NCBI GenBank assembly: GCA_031271685.1
Contig: JAISVH010000117.1
Span: 29,236 to 93,235 of the forward strand
Length of the DNA stretch: 64,000 nucleotides
Reading direction: 5' to 3'
Origin: Eubacterium sp.
Lineage (GTDB): Bacteria; Bacillota; Clostridia; Oscillospirales; Ruminococcaceae
Positions within the stretch are counted from its first letter, which is position 1. Each line of letters starts with the position of its first letter. The notes beneath the pieces are model-generated. The model was not told where the DNA came from, did no database searches, and saw nothing but the letters and a program-made list of their open reading frames with translations. The translations under genes and the position numbers were made by a program. Positions 26,550 through 35,576 of this stretch are shown one piece after another.

Positions 26550-28925
26550 TCATGCGTTTGGCGCGAAAGTCTCCGAATAGCTTTTTATTCTTTTTTCAAT
26601 ATCGTCACATAGTGCGGCGGCTGTCTCAGCCGATGCGCTTTCGGCGAACAAATGCATCGAATCTCCTTTCTTGCTCGGACGAAGCAGAATCTTATCCCGT
26701 CCTCGGTTTATCATGAGCCCTTCCCCTATTCCGCTGTTATCCTCGCAAATATCCGCTAAAATATGTTGGGGCGGAACTGAAATCTTTACAATCCTCTGTT
26801 CGCGACTAAATTCAGGCAACATGGCAGCCGCCTCTACTAAGCCGAACCGGTTTTTTGATTTTTTCCTTTCACTTGCAATAAAATTCAGCACAAGCAAACA
26901 CAGATGCACACCGTCTCTCAAAAATGGCTGTCTCGCCGAAAGCTCTCGCGCCTCCCTGTCGCTGTTGTTGTTCGGGCACAGATAATATCTTTTTATTTCT
27001 TTGCCATGTCTCTTAGCCAAAAGCTCGGCCGCAACCGGAAACGCCGCCGGAAGCGCCGCGTCATGCCCTCCTAAAAACCTCGATATGCAAGCCAACAATA
27101 TCAGTCTTTCATGGTTTAATTTTATTTGCCCTTCCCCGCGGCTAAGGCTCATTTCAGCCTCCGTACCGTCTTCGTTTATCTCGACGACAAGGGTTTCGCT
27201 CGAATGACTTGATATTTTATCAAATATATCCGAAGCATATTCTAATATTTTCTCATTTTTACAAGATACAAATATATTATACTCACTTTTCAGGCCGGTT
27301 AAACCGTAAAGACTATATTTATACAATTCTTCCCCATTATAAAAATTTCTCTTCGCGCCAAATTTATCCCATTCGGCGGTTTTATACTCTCTCCGCCTAA
27401 GACCCGCCTCAAACTGGCGCTCCTGAGTTCTGGTCAGACTTAAGCCTGATTTATTTAAAATTGTAATATTAGTTTTATTGTTAGATCCAATTTTTAAAAC
27501 TATATCTGAATTAGTGACCCTGCTGAGATATATAAGCACCGGCAAGCTTGAGTTTCCGCAGTCAGTTACGTCCTTTCCGCAGGCGGACATCCCGGCCGTT
27601 ACCGCCCTCTTTATCGCCTCTCCGGCGGCTCCCCCGTCACAAGAGATAAGCACTCCCCCTCCCGTTCCCACAAGGTTTGAAACCGCGCTTCCAATTTTTA
27701 CTGCGGCTTCCATATCTATTTCAATATTGGTTATCCCTTCTATGCCATGATCTCCGATCTCAACGCTAGTTCCGTTTTTTCCAGGGATTCCGCGTCTTAT
27801 ATCTCCTGATATAACCGAAAACGGCTCTATTTTTTTGTCATTCCAAATTTTCACTCCGGGCTTAAGTTCAGTCTTTTCACCGATGACCGTATTTTCTCCT
27901 ATTACAGAGTTTTCGCCTACGATCCCGCTTCTGCATATCTTTACATTTTTGCATATGATCGCATTTTCGACAGACGAACCTCCCGCTATATACGCGCCGT
28001 CCAGAATAACGCTGCCATATAACCTAACATTTTTACCAATCGTCACATTATCACATAAAACAGTGCTCTCTATCACGCTGCCGTCTCCGATTTTAACATT
28101 TTTGCCTATATAGCATGGCGGTATTATCTTTGTGTTGTTGGCCATGTCAAAAATTTCGTGAACCGAAGTTTCAGAATAAAGCCCGTCGGCTAGCTTTTTC
28201 CCGGACAACTCACATTTTACCAGACAATTAAGCATATCCTTCTGGCTTTCACGATACGTCTCCAAGCACCCAATATCGCACCAATAGCCGTCTGCCTTAT
28301 AATTATACAGCGGCATCCCCTGTTTTATCATTTCGGGAAATACGTCTTTTGCAAAATCCCACATTTTTCCTTCTGGAATAAGCTTGAGAACAGACGGATT
28401 CATAATATATATACCAGTGTTCGCATAATCAGTAGTGCAGCTAAGATAAGACGGCTTTTCAGAAAAACCGGTTATCCGCCCCCCTCTGTCTATAACCAAT
28501 CCATATTCCCTAGGATCGTTTACTCTTTTTGAAACTATAGTGACGACAGCCATTTTTTGCTTTTGAAAATTAAAAGCTCCTCTCAAATCAAAGTCGCATA
28601 ACGCGTCCCCGCTTATAACTAAAAAATCTTCTTCTATATGTCCGGCTGCGTTTCTAACGCAACCCGCTGTCCCAAGCGGTTCGTCTTCATAAATAAAAGA
28701 TAGTCTAATCCCTTTATATTTTCCGCTCTCAAAGCGTCTTTCTATCATCTCTCCCCTATACCGTAGTGTAAAAATAGCCTCCTTGCAGCCGCAGCGCGCA
28801 AGCAGGTCAAGGATATAGTCCACGGCGGGTCGATTACATAGTTTTGTCAAAGGTTTAGGCATGCCTGCGGTCAGGGGTAGAAGCCTGCTTCCCTCTCCGC
28901 CTGCCATAATTATTGCTTTCATCAT
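26550..28925 (-). CDS. Nucleotidyltransferase / hexapeptide / phosphomannomutase-like fusion
   Basis: Three-part sugar-nucleotide enzyme of 791 residues. Residues 2-230 are an NTP transferase domain: MAGGEGSRLLPLTAGMPKPL is the nucleotide-binding loop, and GDALCDF carries a catalytic Asp. Residues 260-375 form left-handed beta-helix hexapeptide repeats (VIGENTVIGEKTEL). Residues 395-790 align with phosphomannomutase in order of segments, but the TASHNP-type active-site loop is replaced by a KIGSNNKTN stretch, so phosphomutase activity is doubtful. The likely product is a GDP- or other NDP-sugar for surface glycan synthesis; substrate specificity is not known. Confidence 0.8.
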   Translation of the reverse strand: MMKAIIMAGGEGSRLLPLTAGMPKPLTKLCNRPAVDYILDLLARCGCKEAIFTLRYRGEMIERRFESGKYKGIRLSFIYEDEPLGTAGCVRNAAGHIEEDFLVISGDALCDFDLRGAFNFQKQKMAVVTIVSKRVNDPREYGLVIDRGGRITGFSEKPSYLSCTTDYANTGIYIMNPSVLKLIPEGKMWDFAKDVFPEMIKQGMPLYNYKADGYWCDIGCLETYRESQKDMLNCLVKCELSGKKLADGLYSETSVHEIFDMANNTKIIPPCYIGKNVKIGDGSVIESTVLCDNVTIGKNVRLYGSVILDGAYIAGGSSVENAIICKNVKICRSGIVGENSVIGENTVIGEKTELKPGVKIWNDKKIEPFSVISGDIRRGIPGKNGTSVEIGDHGIEGITNIEIDMEAAVKIGSAVSNLVGTGGGVLISCDGGAAGEAIKRAVTAGMSACGKDVTDCGNSSLPVLIYLSRVTNSDIVLKIGSNNKTNITILNKSGLSLTRTQERQFEAGLRRREYKTAEWDKFGAKRNFYNGEELYKYSLYGLTGLKSEYNIFVSCKNEKILEYASDIFDKISSHSSETLVVEINEDGTEAEMSLSRGEGQIKLNHERLILLACISRFLGGHDAALPAAFPVAAELLAKRHGKEIKRYYLCPNNNSDREARELSARQPFLRDGVHLCLLVLNFIASERKKSKNRFGLVEAAAMLPEFSREQRIVKISVPPQHILADICEDNSGIGEGLMINRGRDKILLRPSKKGDSMHLFAESASAETAAALCDDIEKRIKSYSETFAPNA

Positions 28926-29067
28926 TAGTCCCCCGAAATAATTATTTCGCTTTAATTTATTTTGCTTTACGATTAATTAATTATTCATATGGGATTAACA
29001 AATTATGGCGCAGTATCATAAAATACAAAGAAATGCTATCGAATTAAAATTACATGGGGGCGATTTC

Positions 29068-29292
29068 TTGAAATCTTTTCTTTTGATGATGCAGTCAAAC
29101 ACTGAAGCAAATAAGGCGAAGTATCACCTTAACAGACTTAAGATAAACAGCGTGGTTGAAAAAATCACGTCACAAAATCAAGGCTGCAGCTATGGAGTAA
29201 GAATATATGACCGTCCGGAAAAAGTTTGCAGGTTATTAAGTGTTGTCAATATCGAATGCACGGAAATTAGGAGCGGAAATGGAGAACTATAA
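29068..29292 (+). CDS. DUF3343-like small protein
   Basis: Small protein of about 74 residues if translation starts at the TTG at 29068, which has GGGGGC upstream; an ATG at 29005 would give 95 residues. The segment SFLLMMQSNTEANKAKYHLN resembles the start of the DUF3343 family, thought to act in selenium or sulfur transfer. A Cys-containing C-terminus (ENVECTEI-like) is seen as VVNIECTEIRSGNGEL. The stop overlaps the next start (TAATG), and that gene is a cysteine desulfurase, the usual partner. Start and family are tentative. Confidence 0.55.
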   Translation: MKSFLLMMQSNTEANKAKYHLNRLKINSVVEKITSQNQGCSYGVRIYDRPEKVCRLLSVVNIECTEIRSGNGEL

Positions 29293-30428
29293 TGATATAT
29301 TTTGATAACGCGGCTACTACTTATCCCAAACCTAAACAAGTAATAGCCTCTATGTCAGCGGCGACGGCAAGATATGGCGGAAACCCGGGCAGAGCAGGGC
29401 ATAAGCTGTCAATGGAAACGGCCGAGGCTGTTTTTGCAGCGCGAATGAAATGCGCAGGATTTTTCGGAGCAGAACCTGAAAACACAATATTTACCCTTAA
29501 CTGCACACACGCACTCAATTTGGCAATAAAGGGGCTGCTCTCTCCAAATGCCCACCTGATAACCTCAGACATCGAGCATAACGCGGTAATCCGACCGATC
29601 CACGCCTCTTCAAAAGCAAACAACATATCATATACCATAGCGCGTACATATGAAAACGATGATGAAACAGTCAAAAGCTTTGAGCGGCTGATAACAAAAC
29701 GAACCAAGGCGATAGTCTGCACTGCGGCGGGAAATGTAAGCGGTCGTATTTTACCGTATCAAAAAATAGGCAAAATGTGCCAAAGACGAGGCATCTGCTT
29801 TGTTCTTGACGCCGCTCAGGGAGCGGGAGTATTGCCTATAAAGCTGTCCGACGGGATAAACATCATATGCGCCGCCGGGCATAAAAGTTTATACGGACCA
29901 ATGGGGACCGGTCTTATGATAACCGACGGAAAATACCGCTTAAAAACTATTATCGAAGGCGGAACAGGCAGCAAAAGCAAAGAAATAGAGCAGCCGCAAG
30001 AGCTGCCCGATCGATTTGAGAGCGGAACTATAAATACTACGGGCGCAATTGCCTTAGCCGACGGAATAAGTTTTGTCGAGCAAAAAACTATCTCAGTCAT
30101 ACGCAACCATGAAAACTCGCTTTGTGAAATGTTTTTTGGACATATGAAAGAAAACTCAAAAATAAAGCTGTACAGCAAAGTATTTCATGATCGTCTCGCG
30201 CCCTTGGTTCCTTTTAACTTAAAAGGTATGAATTCTTCCGACGCAGCTAAATTGATGAGCGACGCGGGATTTTATCTTAGAGGCGGATTTCACTGCGCAT
30301 TTTTGGGTCATAGAAAAATAGGCACCGCCGACATAGGCGCAGTGCGGTTTGCTCCCTCGGCCTTCAACAGCAAAACCGACGTAATGTCTTTCATAAAGCT
30401 AGTTAATAAATTAACGGAACAAGCATGA
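29292..30428 (+). CDS. Cysteine desulfurase family protein
   Basis: PLP enzyme of class V fold, 378 residues, that would release sulfur (or selenium) from cysteine (or selenocysteine). IYFDNAATTYPKP opens the protein, VLDAAQGAGVLPI holds the PLP-binding Asp, and the Schiff-base Lys is in CAAGHKSLYGPMGTG. The LRGGFHCAFLGH loop contains the catalytic Cys. It belongs to the shorter subgroup often paired with DUF3343 rather than to IscS or SufS. It is coupled to the gene before it and followed by a hairpin. Confidence 0.88.
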   Translation: MIYFDNAATTYPKPKQVIASMSAATARYGGNPGRAGHKLSMETAEAVFAARMKCAGFFGAEPENTIFTLNCTHALNLAIKGLLSPNAHLITSDIEHNAVIRPIHASSKANNISYTIARTYENDDETVKSFERLITKRTKAIVCTAAGNVSGRILPYQKIGKMCQRRGICFVLDAAQGAGVLPIKLSDGINIICAAGHKSLYGPMGTGLMITDGKYRLKTIIEGGTGSKSKEIEQPQELPDRFESGTINTTGAIALADGISFVEQKTISVIRNHENSLCEMFFGHMKENSKIKLYSKVFHDRLAPLVPFNLKGMNSSDAAKLMSDAGFYLRGGFHCAFLGHRKIGTADIGAVRFAPSAFNSKTDVMSFIKLVNKLTEQA

Positions 30429-30430
30429 CA

Positions 30431-30469
30431 AATATCGTCGCATCGCGATTTGCGCAGTGCGACGATATT
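30431..30469. terminator. Hairpin after the cysteine desulfurase gene
   Basis: Perfect 12-bp stem AATATCGTCGCA (30431-30442) and TGCGACGATATT (30458-30469), with a 15-base loop. It lies between convergent genes. No T-run follows, so the terminator call rests on position. Confidence 0.45.
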
Positions 30470-30491
30470 GATGATAAGCGACTATAATCGT

Positions 30492-30512
30492 TTAAGGCAA
30501 TACCGCTTCGCC
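30492..30512 (+). repeat. Family B left-end remnant
   Basis: TTAAGGCAATACCGC is identical to the left end of copy B2. Nothing else of the element is recognisable. It lies just beyond the stop codon of the uxuB-like gene. Confidence 0.45.
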
Positions 30513-30523
30513 TATCCCATTTT

Positions 30524-31363
30524 CTAAACTCCGGAATATGCCGAGAATCCGCCGTCAACCGGAATAATAATGCCAGTGACAAATCCGGACGCCTCCTTGC
30601 ACAAAAGCCATAGCAGTGTTCCTATCAGTTCTTTCGACTCACCGAAACGATTCATAGGCGTAGCGCGCAGAATTTTTTCCGCGCGCGCGGTGGGATTTCC
30701 CGTGTCGTCAAAAAGAAGTCCCCGATTTTGATTTGTTACAAAAAATCCCGGGGCAATTGCGTTTACACGAATATTAGAATTTGCAAAATATACCGCCAAC
30801 CATTGGGTAAAATTTGACACAGCCGATTTTGCGCAACTGTAAGCCGGTATTTTTGTAAGCGGCCGAAAAGCGTTCATTGACGATATGTTGACAATATTTC
30901 CGCCTTTTGCGGTCATGTCTTTCGCAAATACCTGCGTAGTTATCATAGCGGCGATTACGTTTAGATCCATGACAAACTTAATGCCTTCAGGATCTAGGTC
31001 AAAAAAAGTTTTAATATCGCTCACCGTGTCGTCAAATTGCTCGTCGTCCGTTGTGCCTCGCGGATTATTGCCCCCTGCGCCATTAATCAGAATAGTGCAG
31101 GGTCCAAACCGGTTAATTATAATTTGCCGAGCCTTTTCAAGACTTTTCACATCAAGACAGTTTGCCGCAACGGCAATCGCTTCACCGCCGCTATCCACAA
31201 TCCAGTCGACCACTTTTTGGGCTGCGGCTTCGTTTATGTCAATTACGGCTACCGCCGCGCCGCAGACAGCTATAGCTTTGGCAAAATCAGAACATAATAC
31301 TCCGCCACCGCCCGTTATAACCGCCACTTCACCGCTTAAATCAATATTTAAAGGCAGATTCAT
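30524..31363 (-). CDS. uxuB: D-mannonate oxidoreductase-type SDR (fructuronate reductase)
   Basis: SDR enzyme of 279 residues, like the Firmicutes short-chain enzymes that interconvert D-fructuronate and D-mannonate. It has the cofactor loop TGGGGVLCSDFAKAI, the motif LINGAGGNNPRGTTDDEQFD, typical of this group, the catalytic YSCAKSAVSNF and the C-terminal GFVTGIIIPVDGGFSAYSGV. It overlaps uxuA by four bases, which supports the assignment. Together with UxuA it takes fructuronate to 2-keto-3-deoxygluconate. It is not homologous to the long-chain UxuB of E. coli, so the symbol refers to function. Confidence 0.85.
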   Translation of the reverse strand: MNLPLNIDLSGEVAVITGGGGVLCSDFAKAIAVCGAAVAVIDINEAAAQKVVDWIVDSGGEAIAVAANCLDVKSLEKARQIIINRFGPCTILINGAGGNNPRGTTDDEQFDDTVSDIKTFFDLDPEGIKFVMDLNVIAAMITTQVFAKDMTAKGGNIVNISSMNAFRPLTKIPAYSCAKSAVSNFTQWLAVYFANSNIRVNAIAPGFFVTNQNRGLLFDDTGNPTARAEKILRATPMNRFGESKELIGTLLWLLCKEASGFVTGIIIPVDGGFSAYSGV

Positions 31364-32403
31364 TCGCTTGCGCTCCTTTCAATCGCTTCCCAAAGACCGG
31401 TAAGATACGCCGCGCCTAAAGCTCGGTCGAAAAGGCCATAACCGGCGCGCCCGGTCTCACCCCATATCATACGGCCATGGTCAGGCCTGACATATCCGAC
31501 AAATCCGGAATCATGCAAGACTTTCAGAATGCCATACATATCAAGGTTCCCGCACACCGTAGGATGGGGCGCCTCCTCAAAGCAACGCTCACCTGTCAGT
31601 TTAATGTTGCGCGCGTGTACAAAATGAATCCTGTCACAATTCTCTCGCACAATTGATTCTATATTATTGGCGGGATCCGCCCCCAAAGAACCCAAGCACA
31701 GGGTAATGCCGTTTGCGACGGAGGGGTTAATCTTTTTCATTCGGGCGTAGCTTTCAGCGCCGGTAATAATTCGTGGTAACCCAAAAATACTCCACGGCGG
31801 GTCGTCCGGATGGATCGCCATTCTTACACCGAACTCCTCGCAAACCGGAATGACGTTGTTTAAGAAATAAGCGAAGTTTTCCCAAAGCTTTTCCTCATCA
31901 ACCGACTCATACAACTTAAGAAGGTTCTTCAGCCCATCTTTTGTATAACTCTCATCCCACCCGGGCAAAGACAAATCGCTGGTCGAAGGATCCATTGCCA
32001 AAACAATTTCATTGTCAAAAGCAAGGGTGCTTGATCCGTCGGAAAGTTTTCGCGAAAGATCGCTGCGCAGCCAGTCAAACACCGGCATAAAATTATAACA
32101 AATAACTTTAACACCGTATGTGCCCAACCGACGAATATTCTCGCAATAATTTTCAATGAGCCTATCTCGTTCAAATAAGCCAAGCTTAATGCTTTCATGA
32201 ACCGGAACACTTTCAACGACCTCAAACCCGAGATCGTTTTTTTGAGCATCCGATTTAATTGATAAAATATTGGCATCCGGCCATACTTCACCCGCGGAAA
32301 CGTCATATACGGCGGAAACAATACCGCTCATGCACGGTATTTGCCTTATTTTTTCAAGAGTTACCGGATCGCTTTTACCATACCACCTGAATGTCATTTT
32401 CAT
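31360..32403 (-). CDS. uxuA: Mannonate dehydratase
   Basis: TIM-barrel dehydratase of 347 residues converting D-mannonate to 2-keto-3-deoxy-D-gluconate. MKMTFRWYGKSDPVTLEKIR and QIPCMSGIVSAVYDV form the conserved start. Metal-binding parts include RMAIHPDDPPWSIFGLPRI, CLGSLGADPANNI, FVHARNI and VRPDHGRMIWGE. The ATG at 32403 is preferred because GGGGAG lies 9 bases before it. The upstream gene (amidohydrolase) ends 63 bases away, and the gap carries the A6 palindrome. Confidence 0.95.
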   Translation of the reverse strand: MKMTFRWYGKSDPVTLEKIRQIPCMSGIVSAVYDVSAGEVWPDANILSIKSDAQKNDLGFEVVESVPVHESIKLGLFERDRLIENYCENIRRLGTYGVKVICYNFMPVFDWLRSDLSRKLSDGSSTLAFDNEIVLAMDPSTSDLSLPGWDESYTKDGLKNLLKLYESVDEEKLWENFAYFLNNVIPVCEEFGVRMAIHPDDPPWSIFGLPRIITGAESYARMKKINPSVANGITLCLGSLGADPANNIESIVRENCDRIHFVHARNIKLTGERCFEEAPHPTVCGNLDMYGILKVLHDSGFVGYVRPDHGRMIWGETGRAGYGLFDRALGAAYLTGLWEAIERSASE

Positions 32404-32428
32404 ATTATCGGATTCTCCCCACAAAGCG

Positions 32429-32463
32429 TTCAAACATCTGCGGCTCCGCCGCAGATGTTTGAA
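32429..32463. repeat. Palindromic derivative of family A, copy A6
   Basis: Perfect 15-bp stem: TTCAAACATCTGCGG (32429-32443) and CCGCAGATGTTTGAA (32449-32463) with a CTCCG loop. It equals the left end of family A joined to its own inverse. It lies in the gap between two genes of the hexuronate operon and could act as an RNA-processing or attenuating hairpin. Confidence 0.75.
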
Positions 32464-32466
32464 AAA

Positions 32467-33411
32467 TCATACCAGTCGCAGTTCGCGTAATACGTTGCCG
32501 CTTAAAATCTTTATCTTATCTTCATCGGATAAAAAAGTGCACTGTATGGTGACAAAACGAATCACCTGCCTCAATGTGCGTAATTTTAGCACACTGGGGA
32601 AGTCTGAACCCCAAATAATCTTATCAGGTCCAATCGTCTCATAAACAGTTTTCAAAATCTCCACATTTCGCATATCCGGATACTCGCCGTCCTCATCAAA
32701 AAAGGGCATGGCGGTCATATCCACAAACAGATTGTTTTTGTTAATCTTAAAAAGAGCCAAAGTTTTTTGCAGCTCAGGGTAAGGATACTTTTGGCTTTTG
32801 TCCCACAACTGGCTGATGCCCAAGTGCGGAAGACGCATACGGATATCAGGATATTTGTGCAACAGCTTTTCTAAACGCTCAATATTCCAATCATATTTTG
32901 TTCGGCCAAACCCCAAATCTAAAAAGACAAGCAAATCGTCTTCAACGATTTTACGCCACATCCCGTCATGTTCGGGGTCGTCGATCCAAAAAGGCACGTC
33001 AGGCACTTCTATTTTAACCCCGCTGCATCCATATTCGTTTACCAGACTATCAATGTTTGCCGCGACACAGTCTGTTTTACGCGGATCTAATTTTCCTAAA
33101 GTGGCTAAAATCCGATCAGTCTTTTTCATAACGTCGGCCACATATTCCTTTTGATCGCCATAGCATGGATTCTGCAGCACAACCGCTTTATCCACGCCGT
33201 TGTCGTCCATATAACCCTCAAGCGCTTCCCAAGGCACGCTGTTGTCTGCAAACGCTGAAGGGATAAGTTTTTCAATCTCTCCGTTCAGCTCAACTTTGCC
33301 GTATCCCAGGTTTTTTACAGGAATATCTCCGTAACGCATTCCCTTGTATACGTCCCAAATATGCACATGTGCATCTATAAGGGCAACTTTTTTTCCCCCG
33401 ATATCAATCAT
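32467..33411 (-). CDS. Amidohydrolase-family protein (TIM barrel)
   Basis: A 314-residue amidohydrolase_2-type enzyme. DAHVHIWD provides the first two metal-binding His, RLPHLGISQLWD a later His, and IIWGSDFPSVL the catalytic Asp. It is encoded between the sugar ABC transporter and uxuA on the same strand. This context suggests action on a uronate or its lactone or ester. It is too short and too different to be the classical uronate isomerase UxaC (about 470 residues). No UxaC is seen in the window, so this enzyme could fill a missing step or open lactones. Substrate unknown. Confidence 0.75.
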   Translation of the reverse strand: MIDIGGKKVALIDAHVHIWDVYKGMRYGDIPVKNLGYGKVELNGEIEKLIPSAFADNSVPWEALEGYMDDNGVDKAVVLQNPCYGDQKEYVADVMKKTDRILATLGKLDPRKTDCVAANIDSLVNEYGCSGVKIEVPDVPFWIDDPEHDGMWRKIVEDDLLVFLDLGFGRTKYDWNIERLEKLLHKYPDIRMRLPHLGISQLWDKSQKYPYPELQKTLALFKINKNNLFVDMTAMPFFDEDGEYPDMRNVEILKTVYETIGPDKIIWGSDFPSVLKLRTLRQVIRFVTIQCTFLSDEDKIKILSGNVLRELRLV

Positions 33412-33518
33412 TGTGATTACCTCATAATCGTATATTCATGCTTATTTGCAGCCGTTTGCTATAAAACACCGGACGGTTCCACAACAGATGTTACACATAA
33501 GCTCTAATTTCAGTTCTT

Positions 33519-34496
33519 TTATAAGCCCGAACGAACGCGCATACGATCGACAGCTACGGCAATATAAATAATCACACCGCTGACCACAAGCTGATGGAAA
33601 TAAGAAAGCCCCATCAAATTCAATCCGTTTTTAATCATCGCAAACATGAACGCCCCAATTATAGTTCCGCTCAGCTTACCCTCGCCTCCGTTGGCGGAAG
33701 CTCCGCCAATGATTACCGCGGCAATACATTCAAGAGCCAGATTCTCAGCGACAGACGGATTGGCCGAAGCCATAGAAGAAACCAGCAAAATAGAGCTGAT
33801 ACTGGTGCATATTCCACATATGGCATAGGCTGAAACAACCATTACAGGAACTTTTACGCCCATCACCTTTGCTGCGCGCGCATTGCCGCCAACGGCATAT
33901 AACCGCCGCCCGAATCCTGTAAAATTCAAAATATAAAACAGGATTATAAAAATAGCAATCATAATAGCGGTAGAGCTTCGGATACCAAAAATTTTAGTAA
34001 AATTAAATGAAGAGAGAGAGGATGGAATGCCGCTGACAGCTTTCGCCATGGTTTTGGTATAAGCCGCGCCTCGCAAAATGTTTTGAAAAGCCAGGGTAGC
34101 GATAAAAGCCGGAATTCCGATACCCGCCACGGAGTATCCGTTTAAAACGCCGCCGGCCACCGAGATCGCTACAATAATGATACATCCTAACAAAACACTT
34201 TTGCTCTGAACCATAATGGTTGCTCCCACAACACTGGCAAAGGCAATCATGCTGCCGTTAGATAGGTCCACCCCTCCCATCAGCACCACAAAGAACATAC
34301 CCATGGAACAGATTACATAATATGCATACTGATCTAATACATTTAAAACATTGCGCGCGGTGAGGAAATTAGGACTCATGAATGAGAAAGCGATCATTAT
34401 TCCTATAAAACCAATATATATTCCATACTTGAGCGCAAATTCCTTTAGTGATACGCCAATTAACGGTTTATTGCTCGCTTGCAGTTCCTCATTCAT
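33519..34496 (-). CDS. Ribose/xylose-type ABC transporter permease
   Basis: Inner-membrane permease of 325 residues (BPD_transp_2 type) with about eight to ten helices. SMGMFFVVLMGGVDLSNGSM and AVGGNARAAKVMGVKV are signature segments of RbsC-like proteins, and VIIGGASANGGEGKLSGTII is the conserved late loop. It is the second permease of the operon and follows the binding protein gene by 45 bases. With the other permease it probably makes a heterodimer. Confidence 0.9.
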   Translation of the reverse strand: MNEELQASNKPLIGVSLKEFALKYGIYIGFIGIMIAFSFMSPNFLTARNVLNVLDQYAYYVICSMGMFFVVLMGGVDLSNGSMIAFASVVGATIMVQSKSVLLGCIIIVAISVAGGVLNGYSVAGIGIPAFIATLAFQNILRGAAYTKTMAKAVSGIPSSLSSFNFTKIFGIRSSTAIMIAIFIILFYILNFTGFGRRLYAVGGNARAAKVMGVKVPVMVVSAYAICGICTSISSILLVSSMASANPSVAENLALECIAAVIIGGASANGGEGKLSGTIIGAFMFAMIKNGLNLMGLSYFHQLVVSGVIIYIAVAVDRMRVRSGL

Positions 34497-34541
34497 AAAT
34501 ATTTCCGCCTTTCCTCAACGTTTCATAAAGCGCCCGTGAAC

Positions 34542-35561
34542 TTATTGCTTACCCCAAAGCATTCCGCTGCTTACCAGATAATCAATATTTCCGGCAGTGC
34601 ACACGATGCTCTTGGTCATAATTGTTTCCGGTACCGGCTTGCCATCGATATAATCGCGCGCCGCGCGTACAGCTTCTGCTCCGAACCCGGAAAAATCTAA
34701 AGAAATTGATATATCGTTAGTGCCTTGCGATAACCATTCCAATTGCTCAGTCGCACCGTCAACCGCACCCAGCATTACATGGTTCGGATCTCCCACAGGA
34801 TAAAATTTATTGATCTCCTTCAAAGCCGAAACCACAGGAGAAAGCAGTTGATCATAAGGTACGAATATGCCTTTGATATCAGGATCTGTTTTAAACGCGT
34901 CAACTACCGCATTATAAATACGATCCGCATCCGCATCGGTGGCGACTTCATTAACAATAGTCATTTGGCCCCAATTTTCCACTCCAAGACGGAATCCGTC
35001 TGCGCGCTCTTTCTGGGCTGTAGAGGACAAATTTCCGATAATATGCAATAATTTAACCGAATCATTAGCCTCACCCGACGTAAGCGTGCCGAAATAGTTT
35101 GCAACGTCCCGACCGTCGCTTATATTGTTTGAAAAGATAGAGCACATAATGTTTCCGCCGCTAATGCCTCTGTCTACGGCTACCACGGGGATTCCGGCCT
35201 CGTTGCAGCTCTGCACCGCAGGCACTACCCCATCGGCGTCTGCGCTGTAAATTACAATAACGTCACATTCGCGTGTAATAAGATCTCTAATCTGTGTTAT
35301 TTGGGTTTCCACAGAATTTTCCGCGCTCAGCACAATGCACTCATCAAATCCCATTTCAGTTGCGGCGGCTTCGAAGGCAGTCTTTTCAGTTTGAACAGCC
35401 TGACCGGTAACGTCAGCCATCGCAAAGCCGATGCGGTCCACGCCGTCGTTTAAAAGTTTTTCGTTGCCGCCCGTCCCGGACTCGCCGCCCCCCCCAGAAG
35501 TGCAAGACGCAAGCACAAACACCATAACTGCCGAAAGCAGAAGAATGAACAACTTTTTCAT
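34542..35561 (-). CDS. Sugar-binding lipoprotein (RbsB-like)
   Basis: Periplasmic-binding-type lipoprotein of 339 residues. The signal peptide ends in lipobox VLASC (Cys20), followed by a Gly/Ser-rich linker. The mature part begins RIGFAMADVTGQAVQTEKTA and contains ITQIRDLITRECDVIVIYSA, typical of type I sugar-binding proteins. The location between two permease genes (permease - binding protein - permease) is unusual. In this operon the cargo is probably a uronate, a uronate oligomer or a related sugar acid. Confidence 0.9.
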   Translation of the reverse strand: MKKLFILLLSAVMVFVLASCTSGGGGESGTGGNEKLLNDGVDRIGFAMADVTGQAVQTEKTAFEAAATEMGFDECIVLSAENSVETQITQIRDLITRECDVIVIYSADADGVVPAVQSCNEAGIPVVAVDRGISGGNIMCSIFSNNISDGRDVANYFGTLTSGEANDSVKLLHIIGNLSSTAQKERADGFRLGVENWGQMTIVNEVATDADADRIYNAVVDAFKTDPDIKGIFVPYDQLLSPVVSALKEINKFYPVGDPNHVMLGAVDGATEQLEWLSQGTNDISISLDFSGFGAEAVRAARDYIDGKPVPETIMTKSIVCTAGNIDYLVSSGMLWGKQ

Positions 35562-35576
35562 AATAACCCCCTATTT

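Noticed and set aside
32467-33411. Uronate isomerase UxaC
   Set aside because: The protein is about 314 residues against about 470 for UxaC and lacks the UxaC sequence pattern, so only superfamily membership is claimed.
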